DNA of 64,000 bases from Bog-950 sp046329495 (GCA_046329495.1 JAXLUO010000005.1:62001-126000); one strand, 5' to 3'. Shown: positions 17,812-27,497, counted from the first letter of the stretch. Numbers and translations are program-made. Notes: generated from the sequence alone by a model not told the origin.

Positions 17812-19404
17812 TTATTTTCTCAATTGCTCAATCAAACTGGTCGTCATCTCATCGGTTGGATTAAGTTCCAGCGCTTTATTCAGTAATGCCAGAGCCCCTG
17901 ATTTATCCTTATCCTTTTCAAACTTGGCGATAGCCAGATACTGGTAAGCTTCTACCAACTTAGATTTGTTTGCCTGTGCGTTCGGCTCTGCCAGTTCTAC
18001 ATACTTTTGGTAAAACGGCACTGCAGCAAATGCATCGCTGGTAAGTTTATATCTAACATTTACCTGTGCTCTCCAATAGTAACCGTCTAAAGCGGTAGGG
18101 AAACGCTGCATGTAGTAGCTAAATGTGCTATCTGCATTAATTGAATCGTTCATAAACATGTACGAACGGCCCATGTAAAACACATCAATGTTTGAAAACG
18201 TTTTGCAATTAGCCTTCTTCACTTCATATTGATGAACAGCTTCTTCGTAGTGCTTAGCCAGGAACAGAATCTTGGCATAGTCACCTAAAAACTCACAGTT
18301 CAGCGAATCGTCCTTCAACACGGAATTAAAGTAGGCCATAGCCTGGGTGGTATCACCAACCTGCGAAGCTAAACGGGCAGAATACACATAGTCGGTAGGG
18401 CGGGTTTCAATATTCGCCATCTTCCAGAATTTGTTCATGCTTTCGTAACCCTCTTTGTAACGCTTCAACTCATACTGGCTGTAATACAGGTAACGCTCAA
18501 AAATGAAGTTGTTCGCATCGCAAGCCAAACCTTTGGTTGCTTCTTCAGCCACCTTCTCAAAGTCTTTGTTCTTCCAGTAAACCAGAATGATACTCAAACG
18601 GGCACGGCAATCGCCGGGGCTTAAGTCCAGATACTTTTTAAAGTTCTCCAGCATTTTGTCGTAAGCTTTGCTCAAGTAATAAGCAGTACCCAGTTCTTTA
18701 TAAACTACGGCGTTTGAAGGATCGCTTGCAACTGCTTTGTTGAACGATTCAATAGCCTGGTCGTACACCTTACCATTTAACCAGATGCGGCCTTGCTTAA
18801 CCCATGGCATAGCAGCCTTTGGTTCCAAATCCGATGCATGTTGGTAAGCACTCATAGCCTTACCACCGGCAGCACCATCACCGGCAAGCGACTTAGCATT
18901 GTAGGCATCACCTAAGCCTATAAAATAATTGAAACTCTTATTATCTAACTGAGTGGCAATTTCTAAATGCGTAATAGCAGCATCCAAATCAGCCGGTTCA
19001 ATTTCGGCATAAGCCATACCTATCTCGTAGTAAACCGAAGCATTCTTCATTTTGGTTAACTGCAGTGCACGGTCAAAGTTGGTCTTTGCTTCTGTTTTGT
19101 TTTTATCCAACAAAGCCAGCCGTCCTAAAGCTACATAACCCAGCGGTGTGCGGTTATCGGGATTAAACACCTGCTTGTAAAATATGCGGGCCGAGTCTAA
19201 CTCATCGTTCTTTGCGTAGGCATTACCCAGGTAATAACGGGCATCGGCTATCGAAGCGCTGGCATCTTTAATAATCTTATTCAGAATTGACTTTGCCTTG
19301 AAATAATTCTCATTCACCATTTCATTCTGCGCATCCTGCAGGGTTTGGGCAAAAGCACCTATCGAACTTATAACCGTAAGAGCAACTAAAACAAATCTTT
19401 TCAT
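17812..19404 (-). CDS. Secreted TPR-repeat protein of the exb operon
   Basis: 530 aa from the Met at 19404, which starts a clear signal peptide (MKRFVLVALTVISSIGAFAQ). An in-frame Met 11 codons upstream would spoil it. The rest is TPR repeats (for example ARYYLGNAYAKNDELDSARIFYKQVF) ending DEMTTSLIEQLRK. It is periplasmic by prediction. It follows the PBP gene by 49 bp and is the last gene of the exbB-exbD-tonB operon, so it probably supports TonB-linked transport or envelope assembly; the role is inferred from position only. Confidence 0.87.
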   Translation of the reverse strand: MKRFVLVALTVISSIGAFAQTLQDAQNEMVNENYFKAKSILNKIIKDASASIADARYYLGNAYAKNDELDSARIFYKQVFNPDNRTPLGYVALGRLALLDKNKTEAKTNFDRALQLTKMKNASVYYEIGMAYAEIEPADLDAAITHLEIATQLDNKSFNYFIGLGDAYNAKSLAGDGAAGGKAMSAYQHASDLEPKAAMPWVKQGRIWLNGKVYDQAIESFNKAVASDPSNAVVYKELGTAYYLSKAYDKMLENFKKYLDLSPGDCRARLSIILVYWKNKDFEKVAEEATKGLACDANNFIFERYLYYSQYELKRYKEGYESMNKFWKMANIETRPTDYVYSARLASQVGDTTQAMAYFNSVLKDDSLNCEFLGDYAKILFLAKHYEEAVHQYEVKKANCKTFSNIDVFYMGRSYMFMNDSINADSTFSYYMQRFPTALDGYYWRAQVNVRYKLTSDAFAAVPFYQKYVELAEPNAQANKSKLVEAYQYLAIAKFEKDKDKSGALALLNKALELNPTDEMTTSLIEQLRK

Positions 19405-19453
19405 CTCGGTGGTTTTATATTTATCTGTTTGATTCAAAACAAAGTGCCAAAGT

Positions 19454-20407
19454 TTAAGGGTTGGCTTTTAATGGCCCTGTATTAACAATTATTTCACGAT
19501 TCGGCATCTTAGCCGGCACCAGGCCTGCTTTCAAAAATATTTTAGCCCCGCGCTCCTGATACATAAAGTTGGCCAATCGCCACTCCTTATTATCCTCGTA
19601 GGTAAATCGTTCCATGGCAGTAATCGTGCGGCGTAACGGATACAGCCCTACGGCAATATCACTCTGGTTAGCACTTACACGTATCTCCTTCCCGTCTTTA
19701 TCTTTAACGCGCAAACTTAAAATTTTTACCCGGTCAAGCAGGGCCTTTACCCTGTCGTCGTCCTCATCGCTTACAAAGCCGAAAGGTATAAAGCCTATAG
19801 CATTCTCCTCTCTCTCTACATAATCAATTACTTCTTGCGCCGAATGTAATGCATACACATTGGCCGAAACCGCTTGCTCGCTATGGCCCAAAGCCTTTAA
19901 TACCTCATTTACACAACTTGAATTTTTATCATCAAAAACAAGCTTAGGGCCGCTGCCGGCGGTATTGCCAAAATAGCTTTTCAACTGTGCCATATTCAGT
20001 TGGGCATCATTATACTTCTTATTACCCACTAAGGCTACAGCATCGTAGGCAACTTCCATATCCCGTATAAAAAGGGTGTCCCTTTCTTCCCACTCCTTGC
20101 GTTCAGCTTTATCCAGATTTCTGGAAAGTATCAACAGCGAGGTCTTCCGCGATTTAAACGCAGCAATCGCCTCCTTTTCGTTAACATATAAAGGCACTAC
20201 ATCTACACTATCATAAGCATATTCAAATACTTCAACCTGCTGCTTAATAATAGGCTCCAATCCTGCATCAACGGCAATGTTTACAATGCCTTTATAACCG
20301 TGTTGCAATGGCTCAGGTTTAAACTTAGATGGTGCCTGCCGCGAACAGGCTGTAATCAGCAATAGCATAGCTGTTACAGGCAAAATATAACGTAACCTAC
20401 CTGTCAT
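19454..20407 (-). CDS. PstS-like periplasmic binding lipoprotein
   Basis: 317 aa from the Met at 20407 (MTGRLRYILPVTAMLLLITAC); an upstream Met at 20464 would place an extra 19 residues before the lipobox. The lipobox is LLITAC. The mature part resembles PstS/ModA-type solute-binding proteins (IAVDAGLEPIIKQQVEVFE, LLILSRNLD, LKSYFGN, GFIPFGF). Its start overlaps the 75-aa gene by 11 bp. The operon context (ExbB/D, TonB) is the standard Bacteroidota arrangement; phosphate or another anion is the likely ligand, but no binding residues can be assigned. Confidence 0.83.
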   Translation of the reverse strand: MTGRLRYILPVTAMLLLITACSRQAPSKFKPEPLQHGYKGIVNIAVDAGLEPIIKQQVEVFEYAYDSVDVVPLYVNEKEAIAAFKSRKTSLLILSRNLDKAERKEWEERDTLFIRDMEVAYDAVALVGNKKYNDAQLNMAQLKSYFGNTAGSGPKLVFDDKNSSCVNEVLKALGHSEQAVSANVYALHSAQEVIDYVEREENAIGFIPFGFVSDEDDDRVKALLDRVKILSLRVKDKDGKEIRVSANQSDIAVGLYPLRRTITAMERFTYEDNKEWRLANFMYQERGAKIFLKAGLVPAKMPNREIIVNTGPLKANP

Positions 20408-20624
20408 TGCGTATATTCTTAAACTCAAAATAAAAGGTGGCAAACCTGTAAATACCATAGGCAAACAATAAGGCCGCGAAAATGTTGGCCGTACTTTTGT
20501 CGCCTCCTACAGTTAAATTAGGTGCCCAAAATATGAATGCCGCCAGGCCAACAAACAACATGCCTGCTCCGGCTTTCCATAAAAGACCGGGATTGGTAAA
20601 CAGCGTTCTGAAAAATTCATTCAT
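20397..20624 (-). CDS. Small membrane protein in the exb operon
   Basis: 75 aa with two membrane helices (about residues 17-35 and 46-66) and short basic ends. It lies between the TonB gene (84 bp upstream) and the PBP lipoprotein, which it overlaps by 11 bp. I do not recognise the family; position suggests it works with the ExbB/D complex. Confidence 0.75.
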   Translation of the reverse strand: MNEFFRTLFTNPGLLWKAGAGMLFVGLAAFIFWAPNLTVGGDKSTANIFAALLFAYGIYRFATFYFEFKNIRNDR

Positions 20625-20708
20625 TGCTTATGCTCCGTAAAAGAACAAAATCATAACCATTCACGAAGAACGATTATGATTTTGCAAAAATTCTAACTCA
20701 AAATTAAC

Positions 20709-21509
20709 CTATTGCAGTTTAAACATCACAGGCAGCGTATACTGCACGCGAACGGCCTTACCCTGCTGGCGGCCCGGCTTAAACTTAGGTAATAATTTTA
20801 CTACGCGCACGGCTTCCTTATCAAGGCCTCCGCTTACGCCGCGTAATACCTGCACATCCGATACGGCACCGTCTTCCAATACCACAAAGCGTATCATAAC
20901 ACGGCCTTGTATATCGTTATCGCGCTCCATTTGCGGATACTGAATGTTCTTTTGCAGGAACTTGATCAGTTCTACTTCACCACCGGGAAACTCAGGCATC
21001 TGTTCTACGAACTGGAACACCTTCGGCTCTTCTACAACCGGCGCTTCAGCTACCGGTTCTTCAATTGCTGCCGGAGCATTAATATCACCTTCCTTGTTTT
21101 CGGTTGAGATATCCTTGTTGATGTCCTTTACCTCGGTTAGTGGTTCTTCTTCACGCACCTCGTTCTGCTTCTTCACAATCATCTCCACAAAACGAACAGT
21201 AGGACGTTGTGGTGGTGGCGGTGGCGGCGGCGGCGGCGGCGGTGGAGCATTCTTATCCAATGGTGGAGGCTCTGCCAGGTTTACTTCGGTTATCTTCTGT
21301 TTCGGCTCTTCCTTTTTAGGGAACAAAGTATCCCATGGAATATAGGCTACTGCAACCAAAACAGCTACAATCACTAAGGCCAGGATACCACCAAGGCGCA
21401 AGTGACGTTTCGTCATCTTACGCATCTGGTAACCGCCGTAATCTTTATTACGCTGGTCAAAAACGATGTCATCCATCGTCCAGTTGTAATAATTGGTATT
21501 TTGTGACAT
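20709..21509 (-). CDS. TonB-family energy transducer of the exb operon
   Basis: 266 aa. N-terminal motif DIVFDQRNKDYGGYQMR, membrane helix (about residues 38-54), a proline run (ten or more Pro at about 88-100), an acidic linker and the C-terminal TonB domain with MIRFVVLEDGAVSDVQVLRG and LLPKFKPGRQQGKAVRVQYTLPVMF. It couples the proton-driven ExbB/ExbD motor to outer-membrane TonB-dependent receptors. It starts 20 bp after the third exbD. The proline run corresponds to a GGT/GGC-rich DNA stretch at 21212-21245. Confidence 0.92.
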   Translation of the reverse strand: MSQNTNYYNWTMDDIVFDQRNKDYGGYQMRKMTKRHLRLGGILALVIVAVLVAVAYIPWDTLFPKKEEPKQKITEVNLAEPPPLDKNAPPPPPPPPPPPPQRPTVRFVEMIVKKQNEVREEEPLTEVKDINKDISTENKEGDINAPAAIEEPVAEAPVVEEPKVFQFVEQMPEFPGGEVELIKFLQKNIQYPQMERDNDIQGRVMIRFVVLEDGAVSDVQVLRGVSGGLDKEAVRVVKLLPKFKPGRQQGKAVRVQYTLPVMFKLQ

Positions 21510-21529
21510 AATTAAAGTTTCGTTTTTAG

Positions 21530-22087
21530 CTATTTCTCTGCTACTAATTCCTTTTTCTTAATCGCTTCCAGTTCATCGGGCAGCGGTTCCTGCATGGCAT
21601 ATACGGCTGTTCCGGTTAATTCCATCTCATCCAGTATACTTACCATGTTTCCATAGTTCGCACCGGGTAAAAGTTTTATCAGGCAAACCATTTGCCGCTT
21701 TGCTCCTTTCGGAGTTAACGGGCACTCAGTTTCCACCCTTTTCTTTTTATCCAAAATCAACTTCCGTATGCCTTTCTCTTCGTCGAAGGAAGTTTGTGTC
21801 AGTTCGGCCATTTGCAGGCCTTCATACACATACACTCTATCCGCCGAATCAATCAGCACATTCAACACCTGGCATTCGGCTACATCTGCCGGGTCACCTG
21901 CTTTGGGCTGGTTAACCGGTAAGCCTTTATACTCGGTTATTACAACCGTAAGCATAAAGAACGAGATGAGCAAAAAACCCAGGTCAACCATGGGGGTCAT
22001 GTCCACCCTGGGGCTTGTTAATTTTTTGTGCGACCTTTTGGTCAAAGAACGATGCCTTCCGCTTTCATTATTTGTGATGTCTGCCAT
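21530..22087 (-). CDS. exbD: ExbD-family biopolymer transport protein (third copy)
   Basis: 185 aa. One membrane helix with the conserved Asp in VDMTPMVDLGFLLISFFML. The Asp in this helix is the proton-carrying residue of ExbD/TolR/MotB proteins. A periplasmic domain follows. It is one of three consecutive exbD genes; the three are diverged, not recent copies. Confidence 0.92.
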   Translation of the reverse strand: MADITNNESGRHRSLTKRSHKKLTSPRVDMTPMVDLGFLLISFFMLTVVITEYKGLPVNQPKAGDPADVAECQVLNVLIDSADRVYVYEGLQMAELTQTSFDEEKGIRKLILDKKKRVETECPLTPKGAKRQMVCLIKLLPGANYGNMVSILDEMELTGTAVYAMQEPLPDELEAIKKKELVAEK

Positions 22088-22137
22088 AGGTGTTTTAACC
22101 TACTGATGCTGCATCACCATAATTCCACAAAAGTTTT

Positions 22138-22722
22138 TTACTGTTTAACAGTTTCCTTCGTGGCGGTTGCGCTACCACCATTGGCAACGGCCTCCACTTC
22201 AAGCGGGTCCGGTTCCTGGATAGCGTAAATCTTTGTGCCGGTAATATCCATTTCATCAAGGATATCCACCATGTTCTGATAGCGTGCGCCTTTCAGCATC
22301 TTAATCAGAATAACTGCCTGGCGCGGGCTGCCGTCTTTCATCGGCGGACACTGCGCAGGTGTTTTCTTTAACATATCAAGTATTACCTTGCGTATACCTT
22401 TATCGCCGGCAAAAGTGGTTTTCTGTAAACCTGCAACCTGCAGGCCTTCATAGTACCACACCTGGTCAAGCGTATCTAAAATAACGCTCATAACCTGGCA
22501 TTCGCCAACGTCTTGTTTATCATCCGGCTTATCTACCTTTTTAGGCATGTTTAACTGCATAGCCTTGGGTTTATTCAAGGTAGTAGTAAGCATGAAGAAC
22601 GATATAAGCAAAAAGGCAAGGTCCACCATGGGCGTAAGGTCAACGCGGGTCGATAACTTTTTCGACCGAGGCCCGCCTTCATGTTTTCCTCCTCCACCCC
22701 CTCCGGTATCTACATCTGCCAT
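22138..22722 (-). CDS. exbD: ExbD-family biopolymer transport protein (second copy)
   Basis: 194 aa. A glycine-rich N-terminus (ADVDTGGGGGGKHEGG) and VDLTPMVDLAFLLISFFMLTT with the key Asp. The closest relative in the window is the downstream exbD: both share KPKAM/KGLPVNQP-like segments and the DILDEMxITGTxIYAxQEP end. They probably form ExbD heteromers. Confidence 0.92.
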   Translation of the reverse strand: MADVDTGGGGGGKHEGGPRSKKLSTRVDLTPMVDLAFLLISFFMLTTTLNKPKAMQLNMPKKVDKPDDKQDVGECQVMSVILDTLDQVWYYEGLQVAGLQKTTFAGDKGIRKVILDMLKKTPAQCPPMKDGSPRQAVILIKMLKGARYQNMVDILDEMDITGTKIYAIQEPDPLEVEAVANGGSATATKETVKQ

Positions 22723-22755
22723 CTTATTCCTCCGTAATTTAAGTTAATAATTGGT

Positions 22756-23433
22756 TTACTGTTTTGGGGCTTCACCTTCCGGTTTAGCCTCAGGCTGGCT
22801 TCCGCCCAGCGTAGTAATCAATAAAAAGCGGTGAATATCGCGTGAGGTAAGTGTTTTAATAACATCCTTTACATACGGAATATTAGTGCCTTTATCGCTC
22901 TTGATGGCAATTTGCAAACCGGTGGCATCCGATGGATTCAACGTTTGGTACGCAATACGGGCACTTTGTACCCAATCGCCTAACTCGTTATTCAATGAAT
23001 CGTACGGTATACCCGGAACTTCCTGTTGCTGATATTCTTCAAACTTAACCCCGTCAAGGGCCAGAACCTGGTCAATAGTGCCCAGCGGGCTGCCCCAGGT
23101 ATCTGTAAGTTTAAAGCGTTTTTTGCCTTCGTCGGTAATTTTGTTCAGCTGTGGGTGCAGTTCAGCGTCGCGTTCAATCATTTGGTTCAGCATCTCTTCG
23201 CGCATCGAAGATTCCTTTACCGAAATGAATGCACGGCCTTTCTTATCTATGATAATAGTAAGCGCCTTATCTACCTGTTTTTCGCTGTGCGCCAAGGGCA
23301 CATCAACGGCTACCAGGTTCTGCGGTTTAAACTTGGCAGTTAAGATAAAGAAGGTCAACAGCAGAAAGGCCACGTCGCACATCGCGGTCATGTCCACAAC
23401 TGGGTTTTTCCTTGGTGGAAGTATTCTAGGCAT
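22756..23433 (-). CDS. exbD: ExbD-family biopolymer transport protein (first copy)
   Basis: 225 aa, longer than the others. The motif VDMTAMCDVAFLLLTFFILTAKF has the conserved Asp preceded by Cys. The periplasmic part holds an extra segment (about residues 60-165) absent from the other two copies. It starts 32 bp after the exbB/tolQ stop. Confidence 0.9.
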   Translation of the reverse strand: MPRILPPRKNPVVDMTAMCDVAFLLLTFFILTAKFKPQNLVAVDVPLAHSEKQVDKALTIIIDKKGRAFISVKESSMREEMLNQMIERDAELHPQLNKITDEGKKRFKLTDTWGSPLGTIDQVLALDGVKFEEYQQQEVPGIPYDSLNNELGDWVQSARIAYQTLNPSDATGLQIAIKSDKGTNIPYVKDVIKTLTSRDIHRFLLITTLGGSQPEAKPEGEAPKQ

Positions 23434-23465
23434 TTCTTACTGAATTTATTGCCGTTATGAAATAA

Positions 23466-24272
23466 TTACTTCTTGGTGTTGGCAAAGGTTTGCGCAATCG
23501 AGAAACCGATTTCGTCAATACCGTAAGTCAACTTATCGATTTGGGCAGTAAAGGTGTTGTAAAGGATAATAGAGAAAGCCGAAGTACCGATACCGATAGC
23601 GGTATTGATAAGCGCTTCAGAGATACCTTGTGCCAGAGCGCCCGGATCGGGGTTACCGCTCACCGCTAACGCTGCGAAAGCGCGGATCATACCTAATACC
23701 GTTCCTAACAGCGCTACCAGAGTAGCAACCGAAGCGATGGTAGCAAGAATAGGCAGGTTTTCCTGCAGGCTTGGTAATTCAAGGCTGGTAGCCTCTTCAA
23801 TTTCCTGTTGAATAGCCAATACCTTTTGCTCATGCGTAAGGCTGGTATTCTTTTCCATATCCTGGTATTTCTTTAAACCTTCTACTACTACGTTAGCAAC
23901 AGAACCTTTCTGGCGGTTGCACTCAGCAATGGCGCCGTCGATATTGTTAGCGTGTAACAGGGTCTTGATTTTTTGCAGGAAGCTTTCGATAGAACCATTG
24001 CCTTTAGCTTTGGTGATAGTAAACAAACGCTCGAAAGAGAAAGTAACAACGATCAGGAACATCGCCATTAGGATTGGTACGATGAAACCACCGGCATATA
24101 CTACACCTAAGTAGTCGCCATCTTTAGGGTGTTTCTTGTCTGCATCTTTAAAGTGGCTCGGGTCGCCGAATACAAACATGTAAAGTAAAATTGCCACTAC
24201 TAAAGCCACAATCATTACAACCGGTGCCCAGGGAAATCCGCTTTTCTTCTGAACTTGTTTTGCCTGACTCAT
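23466..24272 (-). CDS. exbB: MotA/TolQ/ExbB proton channel family protein
   Basis: 268 aa. Three membrane helices (about residues 15-31, 57-80, and the long C-terminal pair around 180-245). The third region contains NLPILATIASVATLVALLGTVLGMIRAF and NTAIGIGTSAFSII, the ExbB/TolQ signature. It forms the pentameric stator channel that, with ExbD, powers TonB. It heads the operon exbB-exbD-exbD-exbD-tonB-75aa-PBP-TPR. Confidence 0.92.
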   Translation of the reverse strand: MSQAKQVQKKSGFPWAPVVMIVALVVAILLYMFVFGDPSHFKDADKKHPKDGDYLGVVYAGGFIVPILMAMFLIVVTFSFERLFTITKAKGNGSIESFLQKIKTLLHANNIDGAIAECNRQKGSVANVVVEGLKKYQDMEKNTSLTHEQKVLAIQQEIEEATSLELPSLQENLPILATIASVATLVALLGTVLGMIRAFAALAVSGNPDPGALAQGISEALINTAIGIGTSAFSIILYNTFTAQIDKLTYGIDEIGFSIAQTFANTKK

Positions 24273-24633
24273 TTTCTGTTTTGTTTTAGTTTTTAAATTT
24301 TGGGTTTACTGCCCGTGCCCAATGCATGGCAGTAGAGTTTGTTTACAAAGAGGCGTAAAAATATCTCTTATTTCTACTTTTCAAAATTTTGATTCCACAT
24401 TATAGGCGCCGGAAATCAACAATGTTAAAAACCTCTTTTCCGCTCTCAAACGCCCTGAGGTTACGCATATTATCCTGCAGTGAACATTACGCTAAGTTTA
24501 TGACATAATCATGACAATTAACCTGCTGCAATACCTCTTATGAAGTTCTAATCCTTTGATGCCCTGCGCTGCAAGCATGTAACTGCACATGTAATATTTC
24601 TGTATTTTGCACGCAAATAAGTAACCGTTCGCA
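24273..24633. other. Intergenic region between divergent exbB and nitronate monooxygenase genes
   Basis: 361 bp without a gene. AT-rich, and must hold the promoters of both divergent transcripts. A near-match to the -7 box (TATTTTG, one base short) lies at 24603-24609, 25 bp before the nitronate monooxygenase start. No consensus box was found for the exb operon. No repeat or RNA gene seen. Confidence 0.5.
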
Positions 24634-25587
24634 ATGGAAAAAATGGATACCGCTTTAACGCGGATGTTGGGCATAGATTACCCAATCATTATGGCACCAA
24701 TGTTTCTGGTAAGCAACACCAAAATGGTAATTGAAGGCTGCAATGCTGGTATAACCGGAGCTATTCCCGCACTTAACTACCGCGCCGACAAGGACTTCCG
24801 TAAAGCTCTTGACGAGATTAAAGCAGGCACCACCAAAGCTTATGGCATAAACCTTATTGCCAATAAATCCAATATCCGTTTCGAAGAACAGTTAGCCACC
24901 TGTGTTGAATACCGCGTACCTTATATTATTAGTTCCCTGGGGTCTCCGCAGCGCATTATTGATGCCTGCAAGCCGCACGGCATGAAGGTGTTTTGTGATG
25001 TAATTGATTTGGAATATGCCCTTAAGGTAGAAGCCATGGGTGCCGATGCAATTATTGCCGTTAATAACCAGGCAGGTGGCCATGCCGGCAAAATACCCCC
25101 TAAGGAATTGATACAGTTGTTGGTTAAACACGTTAAAATTCCGGTGATCTCCGCTGGTGGTGTTGGCAACTTTAGTCAAATGAAGCAGATGCTGGATTAT
25201 GGCGCCTGCGGTGTTTCGGTGGGTAGCCCTTTTATCGCTTCCAACGAAAGCGATGTAACCGACGATTACAAAATGGCCTGCGTAAACTACTCCGCTAAGG
25301 ATATTGTAATGACCACCAAACTCTCAGGCACGCCTTGCACTATCATCAATACGCCGTACGTAAAGCAAATAGGCACACAACAAAACTGGTTGGAACGCTT
25401 CTTAAATAGCAACAAAAAAATTAAGAAGTGGACGAAGATGATAACCTACTATAAGGGTATGAAGAGCCTGGAAAAAGCCGCCTTTGGTGCTACCTACCAA
25501 ACCATGTGGTGTGCAGGCCCCTCTATTGAATACGTTAAGAGTATCCGCCCCGTTAAACAAATTGTGAAAGAATTATTGCAGGATTAA
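24634..25587 (+). CDS. Nitronate monooxygenase family protein
   Basis: 317 aa. TIM-barrel flavoprotein: MLGIDYPIIMAPMFLVSN, then QAGGHAGKIPP (FMN phosphate and catalytic region with His) and VISAGGVGNF, with GVSVGSPFIASNES. These match the nitronate monooxygenase/2-nitropropane dioxygenase family, which oxidises alkyl nitronates; some members are enoyl-ACP reductases (FabK), so the substrate is not certain. A second Met 3 codons in is also possible as start. Confidence 0.9.
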   Translation: MEKMDTALTRMLGIDYPIIMAPMFLVSNTKMVIEGCNAGITGAIPALNYRADKDFRKALDEIKAGTTKAYGINLIANKSNIRFEEQLATCVEYRVPYIISSLGSPQRIIDACKPHGMKVFCDVIDLEYALKVEAMGADAIIAVNNQAGGHAGKIPPKELIQLLVKHVKIPVISAGGVGNFSQMKQMLDYGACGVSVGSPFIASNESDVTDDYKMACVNYSAKDIVMTTKLSGTPCTIINTPYVKQIGTQQNWLERFLNSNKKIKKWTKMITYYKGMKSLEKAAFGATYQTMWCAGPSIEYVKSIRPVKQIVKELLQD

Positions 25588-25647
25588 AACATAATGAAAG
25601 GCCCTCTCCGGCGTTTCAATGCTTGTTACCCTGATTAAACTGCCCTT

Positions 25648-26115
25648 ATGAAGTTATACAAATTCGCGCTGCTGTTTGCCTCCGTTACCCTGTTAGTATT
25701 GCCTTCCAGCAAAAAAATAAGGGAGGATAACTTTATCAAAGGACTTTGGAGGTTAAAATCCATCTATGTGGATACTATAACCACTAACCAAATGGATGTG
25801 TTGCCCTACTTTAGTAACGGCAATAATTGCTGCGAGTACCGGCTCGATTTTCAGGATAACGATGTACTGTTTGGCTATTACTTTACCTACGATACGTTCA
25901 ACAACAGCGGATTTGCAGTTGGTACCTGGAAACTAAACTCATACAATACAGTAGATATTGAACTGGGCGGATATCTGGACGGCCGCTTTGACATTGAAAA
26001 GCCATCACCAAAAACATTCCGTTTTACCTCCGATGCTAACCACATAAAGGCATTTGATGGTATTTACCCGGCACTGGATACGGCTAAAACCGAAGTGAAT
26101 ATTGAGCAGCTTTAG
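25648..26115 (+). CDS. Secreted hypothetical protein, lipocalin-like
   Basis: 155 aa. A signal peptide (MKLYKFALLFASVTLLVLP) precedes a mature part with GLWRLKSIYVDT and FAVGTWKLNSYNTVDIEL, a pattern seen in lipocalin-like small beta-barrels of Bacteroidota. The family is not certain. Two adjacent Cys (NNCCEY). It starts 60 bp after the nitronate monooxygenase stop and could be co-transcribed. Confidence 0.7.
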   Translation: MKLYKFALLFASVTLLVLPSSKKIREDNFIKGLWRLKSIYVDTITTNQMDVLPYFSNGNNCCEYRLDFQDNDVLFGYYFTYDTFNNSGFAVGTWKLNSYNTVDIELGGYLDGRFDIEKPSPKTFRFTSDANHIKAFDGIYPALDTAKTEVNIEQL

Positions 26116-26139
26116 TAGTTGCTGTAACTAAGTTCCGCC

Positions 26140-26643
26140 TTACTTATGCGCTTCGTATTGCTGTAACTCCTCGTGGAAGAATTCCAGCTTAACACCGGCT
26201 GTGCGAAACATTTCTTCGCTTTCGGTGCCTGCATGGTACTTTCGTTGGCAAACCACCCGTTTAATACCGCAGTTAATTATAAGCATGGCGCATACGCGGC
26301 AAGGCGTCATGCGGCAATACAGCGTAGCGCCGTCTAAGGCAACTCCACGTTTAGCCGCCTGGCAAATGGCGTTCTGCTCGGCATGCACCGTACGCACACA
26401 ATGTTCTGTTACCGATCCATCTTCGTGTATCACCTTCTTCATCTGGTGGCCTACTTCATCACAATGCGGCAAACCTACCGGCGAACCAACGTAGCCTGTA
26501 ACCAGCAATTGATTATCGCGCGAAATAACACAGCCACTGCGGCCACGGCCACAAGTAGCACGCTTGCTTATGGCGTCCATTACTTCCATAAAATACTCAT
26601 CCCAACTGGGGCGTACGTAGTGTTCTTCCTTTTTCTCGCTCAT
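26140..26643 (-). CDS. dCMP/cytidine deaminase family protein
   Basis: 167 aa. Zinc site HAEQNA (His 87, catalytic Glu 89) and PCRVC (Cys 115, Cys 118), the pattern of deoxycytidylate deaminases. The central GCVISRDNQLLVTGYVGSP and H60 CDEVGH are typical of dCMP deaminases, which make dUMP for dTTP synthesis. It lies in a minus-strand run with the TPR and P-loop genes, 26 bp from the former. Confidence 0.9.
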   Translation of the reverse strand: MSEKKEEHYVRPSWDEYFMEVMDAISKRATCGRGRSGCVISRDNQLLVTGYVGSPVGLPHCDEVGHQMKKVIHEDGSVTEHCVRTVHAEQNAICQAAKRGVALDGATLYCRMTPCRVCAMLIINCGIKRVVCQRKYHAGTESEEMFRTAGVKLEFFHEELQQYEAHK

Positions 26644-26669
26644 ATGTATTGCTTACCGCGCCCGGCTTA

Positions 26670-27497
26670 TTATTTGCCGCATAGCTGCGTTTTTAGTTCC
26701 TTAATCTTGTCTACTTCCTTTTGTGCCAATTTGTAAACCTGGGTGGCCTTCATATCCTCCGATGCCTTGGCCGATCTATCTTCCACCTTCTTTTCTACCA
26801 ATATATCATTAGCGGCCGTAATATAGTTACATGCAGTTGCCTTATCATTCTGCTTATCATAAATCAGGGCACCGTACATGTAACCTGTATGGCTGTTACT
26901 GCCTTCATCGGTATCAAGGTATTTGTCAATATAGCTCTGTGCGCTATCCATAGCGCTTAGCTGATAATAAGCCACCGCATAGTGATAAAACTCTTTTGGC
27001 ATACGTTCCTTATTCGGATTGCTGTTCAACGCCTGAATTGCCTCTTTGTATTTACCCTCATAGTTATAGGTAGAAGCCAGGTTACTGTAAACAATTTTAT
27101 CCGAAGGCTTTAGGGCAATAATTCTGCGGAAGGCAACAAGCGCTCCGTCAAAATCGCCCAGATATTGCTTTTGGCGCCCGATTATTTGTTGCAGATCAAC
27201 TTCTGCTTCCGGCTTTAAGCGAATAAGTTCTTCGCAATCTTTTATTGCGTCCGCAAAACGGTCTACCTGATTGTTCATTTCAATGGAAAGCATTACGGCA
27301 AAAAGATGGAAACTATCACGCTCCGCCGTTTTAGCGCGCAATGCACTCAACACTTCCAGTGCTTTATCAGCCTTGCCATTGCGGGCCAATATCAGCGCTT
27401 GCTCCATTTCCTGTTTATTACCAAACTCTTTGTTGTCCTGAGCCTGCAATAAAACCGGAGCTAAAAACAGTAAAGCATAAATCAGCATGCTTTTCAT
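26670..27497 (-). CDS. Secreted TPR-repeat protein
   Basis: 275 aa. Signal peptide (MKSMLIYALLFLAPVLLQAQ), then TPR-like helices: ALILARNGKADKALEVLSAL, DFDGALVAFRRIIALKPSDK, YSNLASTYNYEGKYKEAIQAL. A C-terminal Cys (LKTQLCGK). Probably periplasmic; function unknown. Confidence 0.8.
   Translation of the reverse strand: MKSMLIYALLFLAPVLLQAQDNKEFGNKQEMEQALILARNGKADKALEVLSALRAKTAERDSFHLFAVMLSIEMNNQVDRFADAIKDCEELIRLKPEAEVDLQQIIGRQKQYLGDFDGALVAFRRIIALKPSDKIVYSNLASTYNYEGKYKEAIQALNSNPNKERMPKEFYHYAVAYYQLSAMDSAQSYIDKYLDTDEGSNSHTGYMYGALIYDKQNDKATACNYITAANDILVEKKVEDRSAKASEDMKATQVYKLAQKEVDKIKELKTQLCGK

Noticed and set aside
20709..24272. A new transport system because of three exbD genes
   Set aside because: Triple exbD with TonB is the normal Bacteroidota arrangement.
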